64,000 bases of DNA from the NCBI RefSeq assembly GCF_001742185.1, contig NZ_CP015750.1, forward strand, positions 4,979,229-5,043,228, written 5' to 3'. How positions within the stretch are numbered: position 1 is the stretch's first letter; each line of letters opens with the position of its first letter. Both the position numbers and the translations under genes were made by a program. This stretch comes from Pectobacterium wasabiae CFBP 3304. GTDB lineage: Bacteria > Pseudomonadota > Gammaproteobacteria > Enterobacterales > Enterobacteriaceae. Shown here in pieces: positions 55,793 through 64,000 of the stretch. The notes under the pieces are model-generated. The model saw only the letters and a program-made list of their open reading frames with translations, was not told the origin of the DNA and ran no database searches.

Positions 55793-56370
55793 ATGTCTCT
55801 TAACGACTCAAAAATCCGCAACTTAAAACCATCAGCAAAACCCTTCAAAGTTTCCGATTCACACGGCCTGTATCTTTTAGTTAATCCAGGCGGTTCACGT
55901 CTCTGGTATCTCAAATACCGTATCAATAAAAAAGAATCTCGCCTCAGCTTAGGAGCCTATCCTGATGTATCTCTGGCCGACGCTCGTCAACAACGTGACG
56001 GTATTCGAAAATTGCTGGCGCAGAATATCAATCCCGCACAGCAGCGCTCCGCTGAAAGAACCACTTCCTCACCAGAAAAAACCTTCAAGCATGTGGCACT
56101 GGAGTGGCATAAAAGCAACCGCTCATGGTCAGAGAACCATGCCGCCCGTCTGCTTGCCAGCATGAATAACCATATCTTCCCGATAATTGGGCACCTGCCT
56201 GTTACAGAACTGAAAACCCGTCACTTCATTGACCTGCTGAAAGGGATTGAGAAAAAAGGTTTGCTGGAAGTGGCGGCACGAACCCGACAGCATATGTGCA
56301 ACATCATGCGTCATGCCGTGCATCAGGAGTTGATAGAGCACAACCCGGCGGCAAATCTGGACGGGATAAT
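55793..56370 (+). pseudogene. truncated P4-type integrase of remnant B
   Basis: First ~193 codons of an integrase almost identical to the one at 16414-17667 (differences include S/A and G/S substitutions such as SRLSLGAYP). It ends at NLDGI, where an IS3-family element begins at 56371; the catalytic domain with Arg, HGFR and Tyr is missing and does not reappear after the IS. So it is inactive, and its element would depend on another integrase. Confidence 0.92.
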
Positions 56371-56442
56371 TGTAGTGGTTTAATGAATTTGGCCACCTGA
56401 ACAGAGGTGATATGCTCACCTCAGAACAACACAGGTGCTCCA

Positions 56443-57611
<1,169 letters not shown>

Positions 57612-57726
57612 CCACTACAATTTTATGTAATAACACTTAACCTATCATAGGTGAGCGGTTAAATCAGTGAAGCGCTCATGTATAAGCGCTTAATTTATTA
57701 TTTGAGCATGAAATTCAGATATCTCA

Positions 57727-58245
57727 TTATTCTGGGAAATTCGTATCACCACTACCTAATGTTTTTTGCATGATAACAGTATCAACCCAACGCCCGTGTT
57801 TGAAACCAACCGACTTTAAGGTCCCAGTCAGTTCAAAACCAAGAGAGCGATGTAAAGAAATGGAGCCACAGTTTTCACTATTACCAACCACTGTAACCAA
57901 CTGATGAAACCCAGCCAACTCAACTTGATTGATAGCCTCCGTAAGTAATGCTTTCCCAATACCCTTTCCCTGTTGTTGGGGATCGATATAGATAGAATCT
58001 TCGAGTGTGAAACGGTAGGCCAAGCGTGGTCGATATGGTGCAAGATAACAGTAACCAGCCACCACGCCATTGACTATAGCAACAAGCCACGGTGTTCCTG
58101 CCGCTTGCACTTTAACAATCCGCTCTTCCATCTCTTCTGTCGTAGGGGGAACCGTTTCAAATGTAGCGATACCATTCACAACATGCCACGCATAAATTTT
58201 CTGAATAGCAGGAATATGTTCAGGACTGACAGGGATGATCTGCAT
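57727..58245 (-). CDS. GNAT acetyltransferase, phosphinothricin-acetyltransferase-like
   Basis: 172-residue acetyl-CoA-dependent N-acetyltransferase. IYAWHVVNGIATFETVPPT is the opening typical of the PAT/Pat-like group; the acetyl-CoA loop is QQQGKGIGKALL and HRSLGFELTGTLKSVGFKHGRWVDTVIMQK closes the fold. It probably detoxifies a small amine or amino-acid analogue. The true start is Met 58245 (MQIIPVSPEH). An IS3-family element begins 8 bases upstream, so the gene has lost its own ribosome site and promoter; the 9 codons in front of that Met come partly from IS sequence. Confidence 0.85.
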   Translation of the reverse strand: MQIIPVSPEHIPAIQKIYAWHVVNGIATFETVPPTTEEMEERIVKVQAAGTPWLVAIVNGVVAGYCYLAPYRPRLAYRFTLEDSIYIDPQQQGKGIGKALLTEAINQVELAGFHQLVTVVGNSENCGSISLHRSLGFELTGTLKSVGFKHGRWVDTVIMQKTLGSGDTNFPE

Positions 58246-58319
58246 AGCAAAACTGATCCTACCCAGCAATAGTGGACACGCGACTAAGTGAGTAAACTCT
58301 CAACCAGAGGTGATTACTC

Positions 58320-58619
58320 ATGACAAAACCAGTACCAACCAGCAAAACGCCCCGCAAACAGTACACGCCCGAATTTCGCGATGAAGCCCTTAAACTGGCT
58401 GAGCGTATTGGAATCGCTGCTGCTGCCCGTGAACTCAGCTTGTATGAATCCCAGCTCTACAACTGGCGGTGTAAACAACACCAGCAGATGAACTCATCAG
58501 AGCGCGAGAATGAACTGGCTGCCGAAAATGCGCGTCTGAAGCGCCAACTGGCGGAGCGTGATGAAGAACTGGCTATTCTCCAAAAGGCCGCGACATACTT
58601 CGCGAAGCGCCTGAAATGA
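58320..58619 (+). CDS. IS3-family OrfA (second element)
   Basis: 99-residue protein: [40 protein letters not shown] forms the helix-turn-helix, then a leucine-zipper helix [19 protein letters not shown] ending [11 protein letters not shown]. This is the IS51/IS3411-like OrfA pattern. It overlaps orfB by 4 bases. Confidence 0.92.
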   Translation: MTKPVPTSKTPRKQYTPEFRDEALKLAERIGIAAAARELSLYESQLYNWRCKQHQQMNSSERENELAAENARLKRQLAERDEELAILQKAATYFAKRLK

Positions 58620-59470
58620 AGTATGTCTTTATCGAAAAGCATCAGGCAGAGTTCAGCATCAAAACCATGTGTCGGGTGCTTCAGGTTGCCCGCAGCGGCT
58701 GGTATGTCTGGCGCAGGCGTCGTTGTCAGATAACCCCGCGCCAGCATTTCCGGCTCATTTGCGATGAGGCTGTCCGTAAGGCATTCGCTGGGGCAAAACA
58801 GCGTTATGGTGCGCCACGTCTTGCTGATGAGTTGCCGGAGTACAACATCAAAATCATCGCTGCGAGCCTGCGCCGTCAGGGGTTGCGGGCGAAAGCCAGC
58901 CGTAAATTCAGTCCGGTCAGCTACCGTGAACATGGCCTGCCGGTATCGGAAAACCTGCTGAAGCAGGACTTCATCGCCAGCGGCCCGAACCAGAAGTGGG
59001 CAGGCGATATCACGTATCTTCGCACGGACGAGGGCTGGCTGTATCTCGCGGTGGTGATTGACCGGTGGTCACGGGCCGTTATTGGCTGGTCGATGTCGTC
59101 ACGAATGACGGCGCAACTGGCCTGCGATGCGTTACAGATGGCGCTCTGGCGTCGTAAGCGACCGAAAAACGTTATTGTCCATACCGACCGTGGCGGACAG
59201 TACTGTTCAGCGGATTACCAGACTCTGCTGAAACGGCATAATCTGCATGGCAGCATGAGTGCAAAGGGGTGTTGCTACGATAATGCCTGTGTGGAAAGCT
59301 TTTTCCATTCACTGAAAGTGGAATGCATCCACGGGGAACGCTTTATCAGCCGGGAAATAATGCGAACAACAGTGTTTAATTATATCGAGTGTGATTACAA
59401 TCGGTGGCGACGCCACAGTGCTTGTGGCGGTCTCAGCCCGGAACAATTTGAAAACCAGAACCTCGCTTAG
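58616..59470 (+). CDS. IS3-family OrfB (second element)
   Basis: DDE transposase part, 284 residues, intact. [29 protein letters not shown] has the first Asp, [13 protein letters not shown] the second, [18 protein letters not shown] the Glu. Coupled to orfA by an ATGA overlap; family members also make an OrfAB fusion by frameshifting. Confidence 0.93.
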   Translation: MKYVFIEKHQAEFSIKTMCRVLQVARSGWYVWRRRRCQITPRQHFRLICDEAVRKAFAGAKQRYGAPRLADELPEYNIKIIAASLRRQGLRAKASRKFSPVSYREHGLPVSENLLKQDFIASGPNQKWAGDITYLRTDEGWLYLAVVIDRWSRAVIGWSMSSRMTAQLACDALQMALWRRKRPKNVIVHTDRGGQYCSADYQTLLKRHNLHGSMSAKGCCYDNACVESFFHSLKVECIHGERFISREIMRTTVFNYIECDYNRWRRHSACGGLSPEQFENQNLA

Positions 59471-59500
59471 GGCTGTGTCCACATTACGTGGGTAGGATCA

Positions 59501-59939
59501 AACCTCTGATTAAATAAAACAGAGAAAGAATATCATATGCATCTATGATTAATGCTTCTCAATCAGGAAATTTTTATTTCTGACTATGTCTGTGACAATA
59601 ATTAAAAAATCATGTTATTGGAAAGTAAAATATTATTTTCTTATGGTTGAGCGTCTATATGGTGACCACATTAGCATGGTCCACACACATTTCATTCCAT
59701 AATTTATATTATAATGACGACTTTAATAAAAAAAATTAAAATACACCCCACCATAATCGATCGCGTGACTTTTTATTAAAAAGCAATAGCTATAGAAGTG
59801 TCAGAAAAACCATCTTCATTGAATTTTATTCCCCCACCACATTGCCAAGTAAAAAACATATAAATAACACCCTCCACATTTTAATTTCCTATTTTACTAT
59901 CAAAACCATCGGAAATAAAAAAGATAATAACGTGATTAC
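59501..59939. other. AT-rich non-coding stretch
   Basis: 439 bp, very AT-rich, no coding frame of note. Apart from the stranded ribosome site at its left edge it probably holds the former promoter of the acetyltransferase gene. Confidence 0.4.
59504..59508 (-). promoter_or_regulatory. stranded ribosome-binding site of the acetyltransferase gene
   Basis: On the minus strand the bases right of the IS read AGAGGTT, and the bases left of it read TTGCT followed by the ATG at 58245. Joining the flanks after removing the IS and one copy of AAC rebuilds AGAGG about 7 bases before the start codon. So the IS inserted between the ribosome site and start codon. Confidence 0.6.
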
Positions 59940-60312
59940 TCAATTACACGCAATACAATAAAAAACGGATAACATACCTGCTATATAAAATCGACGCTTA
60001 CTCCAGTCAAGGTAGCCACAGCATGCTTTACGTCGTGTTTTTGAGTTGAGCGTAATACCTAATTGTCGGAACTGTTCTTGTCCTGATGACTTCATTAAAG
60101 CACCATCTGAAGTCACCCAACTTTCAGCAAGCATAAAATCGTAGATATGAACAGCGATCTCACTTGCTAAATAGTCATAGTATGTCCGGGAGAGATGCGT
60201 ACTGGCAATTGACGCCGCTATTGTTTTCAAGTGCAGCGTTAGCTTCATCACCCTTTTCGGCCAGAAAATACGCATGTGCTTTGTCTGCGATGGTAAATAC
60301 TCCTCCTCCCTC
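59940..60312 (-). pseudogene. ArsR-type regulator remnant
   Basis: Two frames join to a decayed ArsR-like regulator: DKAHAYFLAEKGDEANAALE, then after a frameshift TIAASIASTHLSRTYYDYLASEIAVHIYDFMLAESWV and RKACCGYLDWSKRRFYIAG. The last block matches the C-terminal CLDWSERRPHLAG pattern of ArsR regulators that sit beside monooxygenase genes. The N-terminal helix-turn-helix is missing. Confidence 0.6.
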
Positions 60313-60357
60313 AAGGCTAATACTGTTTTGGCCCAATACCGGCCCCCCGAGTCGACT

Positions 60358-60571
60358 AATACAAAACGTTTTGTTTTTGTAGCAATACAGCCTCTTCATC
60401 CCGCCACCAAGACAATGACAGTTTCTTTCCCGATATTGTCAGGCTCTGGAAGTGCTCGATAGAAATAAAACCATCAATATCTGCTAGCAGTGGTTTCAAT
60501 TCAGCGGCAAACTGGAAATAACGTTCTTACTGTGTAGCAACAACATCTGCTTCAAAAAGCACTGCGATCAC
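60358..60571 (-). pseudogene. antibiotic-biosynthesis-monooxygenase (ABM) family remnant
   Basis: From a GTG at 60571 the frame reads MIAVLFEADVVATQ, an in-frame TAA, then ERYFQFAAELKPLLADIDGFISIEHFQSL and GKKLSLSWWRDEEAV. This is the ABM ferredoxin-like fold (ELRPLLEGIDGFISVERFQS, SLSFWRDE). The stop near codon 15 and a decayed end disable it. It precedes the ArsR-like remnant on the same strand, a known pairing. Confidence 0.65.
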
Positions 60572-60957
60572 ATTTCCACCCTCTATGTATCAGACTCGGG
60601 CATGACTGTACCGTTTTCAGCGCTGAAGACTTCGATAGTGGGCAAAATGTGAATGTCATTATCAATAGCACCTACGGCAGTATGACTTCGCTAGCTTTCA
60701 TCCACTTCCCTTTTCTCACACAAATATGTGAATCCATCTGTCAGAGCGATTTTTGCATGCCAGCAAGGACCTAAAGATAATTTGTTTTGAGAGTGTGAGC
60801 TAGAGGGGGTAAAAGTGGATGCCCAACAAGAAGCAACATGATAAAAATGGCAGCGTTAGAGGCACAGAAACAGAGCGAGAGAAAGAAATTTTAATGCAGG
60901 GATTTATGTAGAGAAAAATCGAAAACCTTTTTTAAGTTATTTATTTTTCTCAATTAT
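60572..60957. other. non-coding region, right boundary of remnant B
   Basis: 386 bp with no supported gene. I found no fourth copy of the 17-bp attachment repeat here, so the right end of remnant B is not defined. Confidence 0.4.
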
Positions 60958-61047
60958 TGGCGGAGAGAGGGGGATTTGAACCCCCGGTAGAGTTGCCCCT
61001 ACTCCAGTTTTCGAGACTGGTCCGTTCAGCCGCTCCGGCATCTCTCC
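60958..61047 (-). tRNA. tRNA-Ser (CGA)
   Basis: 90-nt type II tRNA with long variable arm and encoded CCA. The anticodon loop CTCGAAA between CCAGT and ACTGG gives anticodon CGA (Ser, codon UCG). It corresponds to E. coli serU, which also lies near mtfA and asn tRNA genes. Confidence 0.95.
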
Positions 61048-61127
61048 GTTTAATCCGTTGTCATGATGCCCGCTTTTACGGCATTTTAACAGCGCCCGCC
61101 CTCGCCTTTACTTAATGAGCAATAACA

Positions 61128-61925
61128 ATGATTAAATGGCCGTGGAAAAACACTCAACCTCAGGTACCGACGCAGGAACACTGGCAAGGAGCGATTTCTA
61201 TCCCGCTCCTTGCGCCCTTAAACGATGAGGAACTTCAGCAACTGGTCACCCTTGCTGAACAGTTTCTAAAGCAAAAACGCCTGATTCCACTGCAGGAACT
61301 GGTGTTAACGGAAATCATGCAGCAGCGCATCGCCCTATTGTTTTCCTTGCCGGTGTTATCGCTGGGCATTGATGCTCTGGATGGCTTTCACGAAGTTCTG
61401 GTTTACCCTGGCCCGTTTATTGTCGAGGAAGAGTGGCAGGATGACATCGGACTCGTGCATAAGGGAAAAATGGTGCAGTCTGGGCAAAGTTGGGATCAAG
61501 GGCCGATTGTCCTCAACTGGCAGGAAGTGCAGGATTCCTTCGATCTCTCCGGTTTCAACCTCATTATTCATGAGGTCGCACACAAACTGGATATTCGCAG
61601 CAGCGGTGAAGCAACGGGCGTCCCCCTGATTCCCCTGCGCGATATTGCGGTCTGGGAACAACAGCTACACGGCGCGATGGATGCCTTGCAGGAAGAAATC
61701 GATCTGGTAGGCGAAGATGCCGCCAGCATGGACCCCTACGCCGTTCACGATCCAGCAGAGTGCTTTGCGGTGCTGTCAGAATATTTCTTCAGTGCCCCCG
61801 AGCTTCTTGAAGAGCGCTTCCCCGCCCTGTATCGCTGCTTCCAAAAATTCTATCGGCAAGATCCACTCGCTCGGCTAAAAAACTGGCAAAGCAGCATCAA
61901 CTACCATGCGCCATCTATTTACTAA
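61128..61925 (+). CDS. mtfA: MtfA, Mlc anti-repressor and zinc peptidase
   Basis: 265-residue cytosolic protein matching E. coli MtfA (YeeI). It has the zinc peptidase motif HEVAHKLD (about residue 149) and a downstream Glu in [14 protein letters not shown]. MtfA binds the glucose repressor Mlc (DgsA) and so raises ptsG expression; it also has aminopeptidase activity. Position between tRNA-Ser and tRNA-Asn is conserved with E. coli, which marks this as core chromosome. Confidence 0.93.
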   Translation: MIKWPWKNTQPQVPTQEHWQGAISIPLLAPLNDEELQQLVTLAEQFLKQKRLIPLQELVLTEIMQQRIALLFSLPVLSLGIDALDGFHEVLVYPGPFIVEEEWQDDIGLVHKGKMVQSGQSWDQGPIVLNWQEVQDSFDLSGFNLIIHEVAHKLDIRSSGEATGVPLIPLRDIAVWEQQLHGAMDALQEEIDLVGEDAASMDPYAVHDPAECFAVLSEYFFSAPELLEERFPALYRCFQKFYRQDPLARLKNWQSSINYHAPSIY

Positions 61926-62035
61926 CTCATAAAAAAACAGCGAATTGTACATAGCCTAAACAGTCAGACGATAAAGCTGATTTTGCCGTTGACAGCACCA
62001 CTGGTGGCAGATATCATGCGCCCCGTTCACACGAT

Positions 62036-62111
62036 TCCTCTGTAGTTCAGTCGGTAGAACGGCGGACTGTTAATCCGTATGTCACTGGTTCGAGTCCAGT
62101 CAGAGGAGCCA
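62036..62111 (+). tRNA. tRNA-Asn (GTT), copy 2
   Basis: 76-nt tRNA identical to the copy at 16177-16252, with the same 21 bases immediately upstream. It is followed by a third P4-type integrase gene, so its 3' end is occupied by another element. Confidence 0.98.
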
Positions 62112-62112
62112 A
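62096..62112 (+). other. attachment repeat at the second tRNA-Asn
   Basis: Third exact copy of CCAGTCAGAGGAGCCAA, in the same orientation as those at 16237 and 55617. Left attachment site of element C. Confidence 0.8.
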
Positions 62113-62290
62113 TTTAAAGAAAGCAGACGTTCACTAACGTCTGCTTTTTTGCTTTTAATCAATTGGTTACCCCCTTCTTCAGGTTCGCCCTCGTTCACCC
62201 AAAAACACTCGAAGCCATGCCCTTTTGCTGGTAAAAATACTGGTAAAGCTGGTTCGATTTCGTTTTTACCAGCAATCGGAGGGAACCGTC

Positions 62291-63592
62291 ATGTCACTTA
62301 CTGATACTAAAATAAAAAATGCCAAGCCGTCAGAAAAGGTGGTTAAGCTCACTGACGGGTTCGGCCTCTACCTACTGGTACATCCCAACGGTTCCAAATA
62401 CTGGCAGTTAGGTTATCGCTTCGAAGGTAAACAGAAAGTGTTTTCCATTGGCATCTACCCTGCTGTTTCTCTGGCTGATGCAAGACAACGCCGGGATGAA
62501 GCAAAAAAGCTGTTAGCCGCTGGCGTTGACCCCAGCGCCAAAAAACAGGCTGACAACAAAATCGTTCAAGAGCGGCGTAACAATACCCGTGCTTTCAAGG
62601 TCGTTGCCAAGTCATGGTTTGCCACCAAAACCACATGGTCGGAAGATTATCAGCATTCGGTATGGACACGACTGGAAACCTACCTGTTCCCTGATATTGG
62701 CAACAAAGATATTGCTGAACTGGATACTGGCGATCTGCTGGTTCCCATCAAAAAGATAGAGAAGCTGGGCTATCTGGAAATTGCCATGCGGGTGAAACAG
62801 TACACCACCGCCATCATGCGTTATGCCGTCCAGCAAAAGATGATCCGTTTCAATCCGGCCTATGATTTAGACGGTGCGGTTCAGAAGCCGCAAACGAAAC
62901 ACCGCCCCGCTATCGAACTGGAAGAGATACCTACCCTGCTGGAACGAATTGAAGGCTATAAAGGCCGTAGCAGGCTGACCCAATTAGCGATAAAACTCAA
63001 TCTGCTGATTTTTGTTCGCTCAAGTGAACTCCGCTTTGCCCGTTGGTCAGAGATCGATTTCAAAAGCGCCTTGTGGGTCATCCCTGAACAGCGTGAAGTC
63101 ATTGAAGGGATAAAGCATTCAGGCCGTGGTGCAAAAATGCGTAGGAAGCATTATGTTCCTTTATGCCGTCAGGCGTTAGACATTCTGGAAGAACTAAAAG
63201 AGCTCACCTATGACGTTAACGGTGACGACGGCTTTATCCTGACGGGCTGTTATGATGCGATGAAACCGATGAGTGAAAACACCATCAACAAGGCATTGCG
63301 CAAAATGGGCTATGACACCAAGACCGATCTGTGCGGTCATGGTTTTCGAACGTTAGCGTGTAGTGCCTTGATTGAGTCGGGTATCTGGCCTGAAGATGTG
63401 GTTGAACTTCAGATGAGCCACATGGAAAAGAACAACGTTCGCGCTGCCTACACTCACAAGGCCAAACACCTTGAGCAACGTCGCCTAATGTTGCAATGGT
63501 GGGCTGATTTTCTGGATGCTAACAGCAACGGGATGGTCAGGCCGTTTGAGTTTGCACAGAACGATAAAAATAACTCATGCTTTGTCATATAA
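62291..63592 (+). CDS. P4-type tyrosine integrase of element C
   Basis: 433-residue integrase from Met 62291 (GGAGGG upstream); the frame to 62225 adds unlikely residues. It has the same plan as the element A integrase but is only moderately similar: SLTDTKIKNAKPSEKVVKLTDGFGLYLLV, FVRSSELRFARW (Arg), CGHGFRTLACSALIESG (HxxR), RAAYTHKA (Tyr). All catalytic residues are present. It lies 180 bases after tRNA-Asn copy 2 and should be active. Confidence 0.94.
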   Translation: MSLTDTKIKNAKPSEKVVKLTDGFGLYLLVHPNGSKYWQLGYRFEGKQKVFSIGIYPAVSLADARQRRDEAKKLLAAGVDPSAKKQADNKIVQERRNNTRAFKVVAKSWFATKTTWSEDYQHSVWTRLETYLFPDIGNKDIAELDTGDLLVPIKKIEKLGYLEIAMRVKQYTTAIMRYAVQQKMIRFNPAYDLDGAVQKPQTKHRPAIELEEIPTLLERIEGYKGRSRLTQLAIKLNLLIFVRSSELRFARWSEIDFKSALWVIPEQREVIEGIKHSGRGAKMRRKHYVPLCRQALDILEELKELTYDVNGDDGFILTGCYDAMKPMSENTINKALRKMGYDTKTDLCGHGFRTLACSALIESGIWPEDVVELQMSHMEKNNVRAAYTHKAKHLEQRRLMLQWWADFLDANSNGMVRPFEFAQNDKNNSCFVI

Positions 63593-63665
63593 AAGAACTT
63601 TATAAGTTTAAAAATTATATTATAATTGCCACTTTAAAAAACAATTTTAAACATAAGCTAAAAAA

Positions 63666-64000
63666 ATGGACACCAATTATTCAATTTTTTTCTTGTCAAT
63701 ATATATATTATCGGCGATAGCCATCCTTATTATAGCATATAAAAATAAGTGGTATGAATTTAATCATTATAACCTTTTTAAACAAAAAATTTTTTGGGTG
63801 GCCATATTTTTTCCAATACTTTCATTTTTATATTTCGGTATTTTTTGTTGGATAGGAAGCAAGCCAAAACTAGATAGCGATGGTATGATTACTTTTATTG
63901 AAATAAGTAAGTTCCCACTCCTATGCTTAGCAATGACAATTCCTTTCGGTGCTATTGTAAGCAATTTACACAGAACATATCAAACTGAAGCTCAAATAAA
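63666..64000 (+). CDS. membrane protein, 5' part only
   Basis: Open frame from ATG 63666 to the window end (at least 111 residues). There are three hydrophobic segments (IFFLSIYILSAIAILIIAY, FWVAIFFPILSFLYFGIFCWIG and FPLLCLAMTIPFGAIVSNL) followed by HRTYQTEAQI, which looks like the start of a coiled cytoplasmic region. Very AT-rich, first cargo gene of element C. Family not recognised. Confidence 0.6.
   Translation, partial: MDTNYSIFFLSIYILSAIAILIIAYKNKWYEFNHYNLFKQKIFWVAIFFPILSFLYFGIFCWIGSKPKLDSDGMITFIEISKFPLLCLAMTIPFGAIVSNLHRTYQTEAQI

Larger units (their letters stand above)
58254..59500. mobile_element. IS3-family insertion sequence (IS51-group like)
   Basis: 1247-bp element with terminal inverted repeats TGATCCTACCCA...GTGGACAC at both ends and a 3-bp AAC target duplication (58251-58253, 59501-59503). 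It contains orfA and orfB overlapping at ATGA. It is a different IS from the one at 56.4 kb. Confidence 0.92.

Overview
The window looks like a chromosome segment of a soft-rot enterobacterium, most likely Pectobacterium. The evidence is a signal-less PL1 pectin lyase (Pnl type), an NlpA lipoprotein near uhp genes, a Uhp sensor system, and the core order tRNA-Ser / mtfA / tRNA-Asn. Species was not resolved.

Left core region (1-16.2 kb): an Asp/Glu racemase, convergent pnl, nlpA, then uhpA-uhpB-uhpC followed directly by an AfuABC-type ABC importer (binding protein, fused permease, ATPase). No UhpT permease gene is present, so the Uhp sensor probably controls the Afu importer. Next comes a decayed lac operon: lacI is frameshifted, lacZ is reduced to its last fifth and split by an IS630 element, and lacY is frameshifted.

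Integrated element A (about 16.25-55.63 kb, ~39 kb): it sits at the 3' end of a tRNA-Asn gene and is bounded by a 17-bp direct repeat. It carries a P4-type tyrosine integrase, an AlpA-like regulator, a DUF2857-type protein, a DksA/TraR zinc finger, a complete VirB-type type IV secretion operon (virB1 to virB11, with virB3 fused to virB4, plus an EexN-like exclusion lipoprotein and TrbM), a MobB-type coupling protein, a MobC-type (MOBC) relaxase, a DNA methyltransferase and ArdC. This is the plan of the ICEKp1/ICEEc1 class of integrative conjugative elements. An 0.8-kb highly structured non-coding block in front of mobB is the best oriT candidate. Cargo on the left is a two-component system with a MipA-type porin. 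Cargo elsewhere looks defensive: a DEAH helicase with a C-terminal PD-(D/E)XK nuclease motif, a HEPN protein, an SMC-like ATPase with zinc hook and HEPN-like tail followed by a ComEC-like metallo-beta-lactamase protein, and a 964-residue protein with an Mrr-like nuclease N-terminus.

Remnant B (55.63-60.95 kb): a second copy of the attachment site and integrase gene, cut short by an IS3-family element, then an acetyltransferase gene separated from its ribosome-binding site by a second IS3-family element, then decayed monooxygenase and ArsR-type genes.

Right core and element C (60.96-64 kb): tRNA-Ser(CGA), mtfA, a second tRNA-Asn with the same attachment sequence, another P4-type integrase, and the start of a membrane-protein gene that runs off the end.
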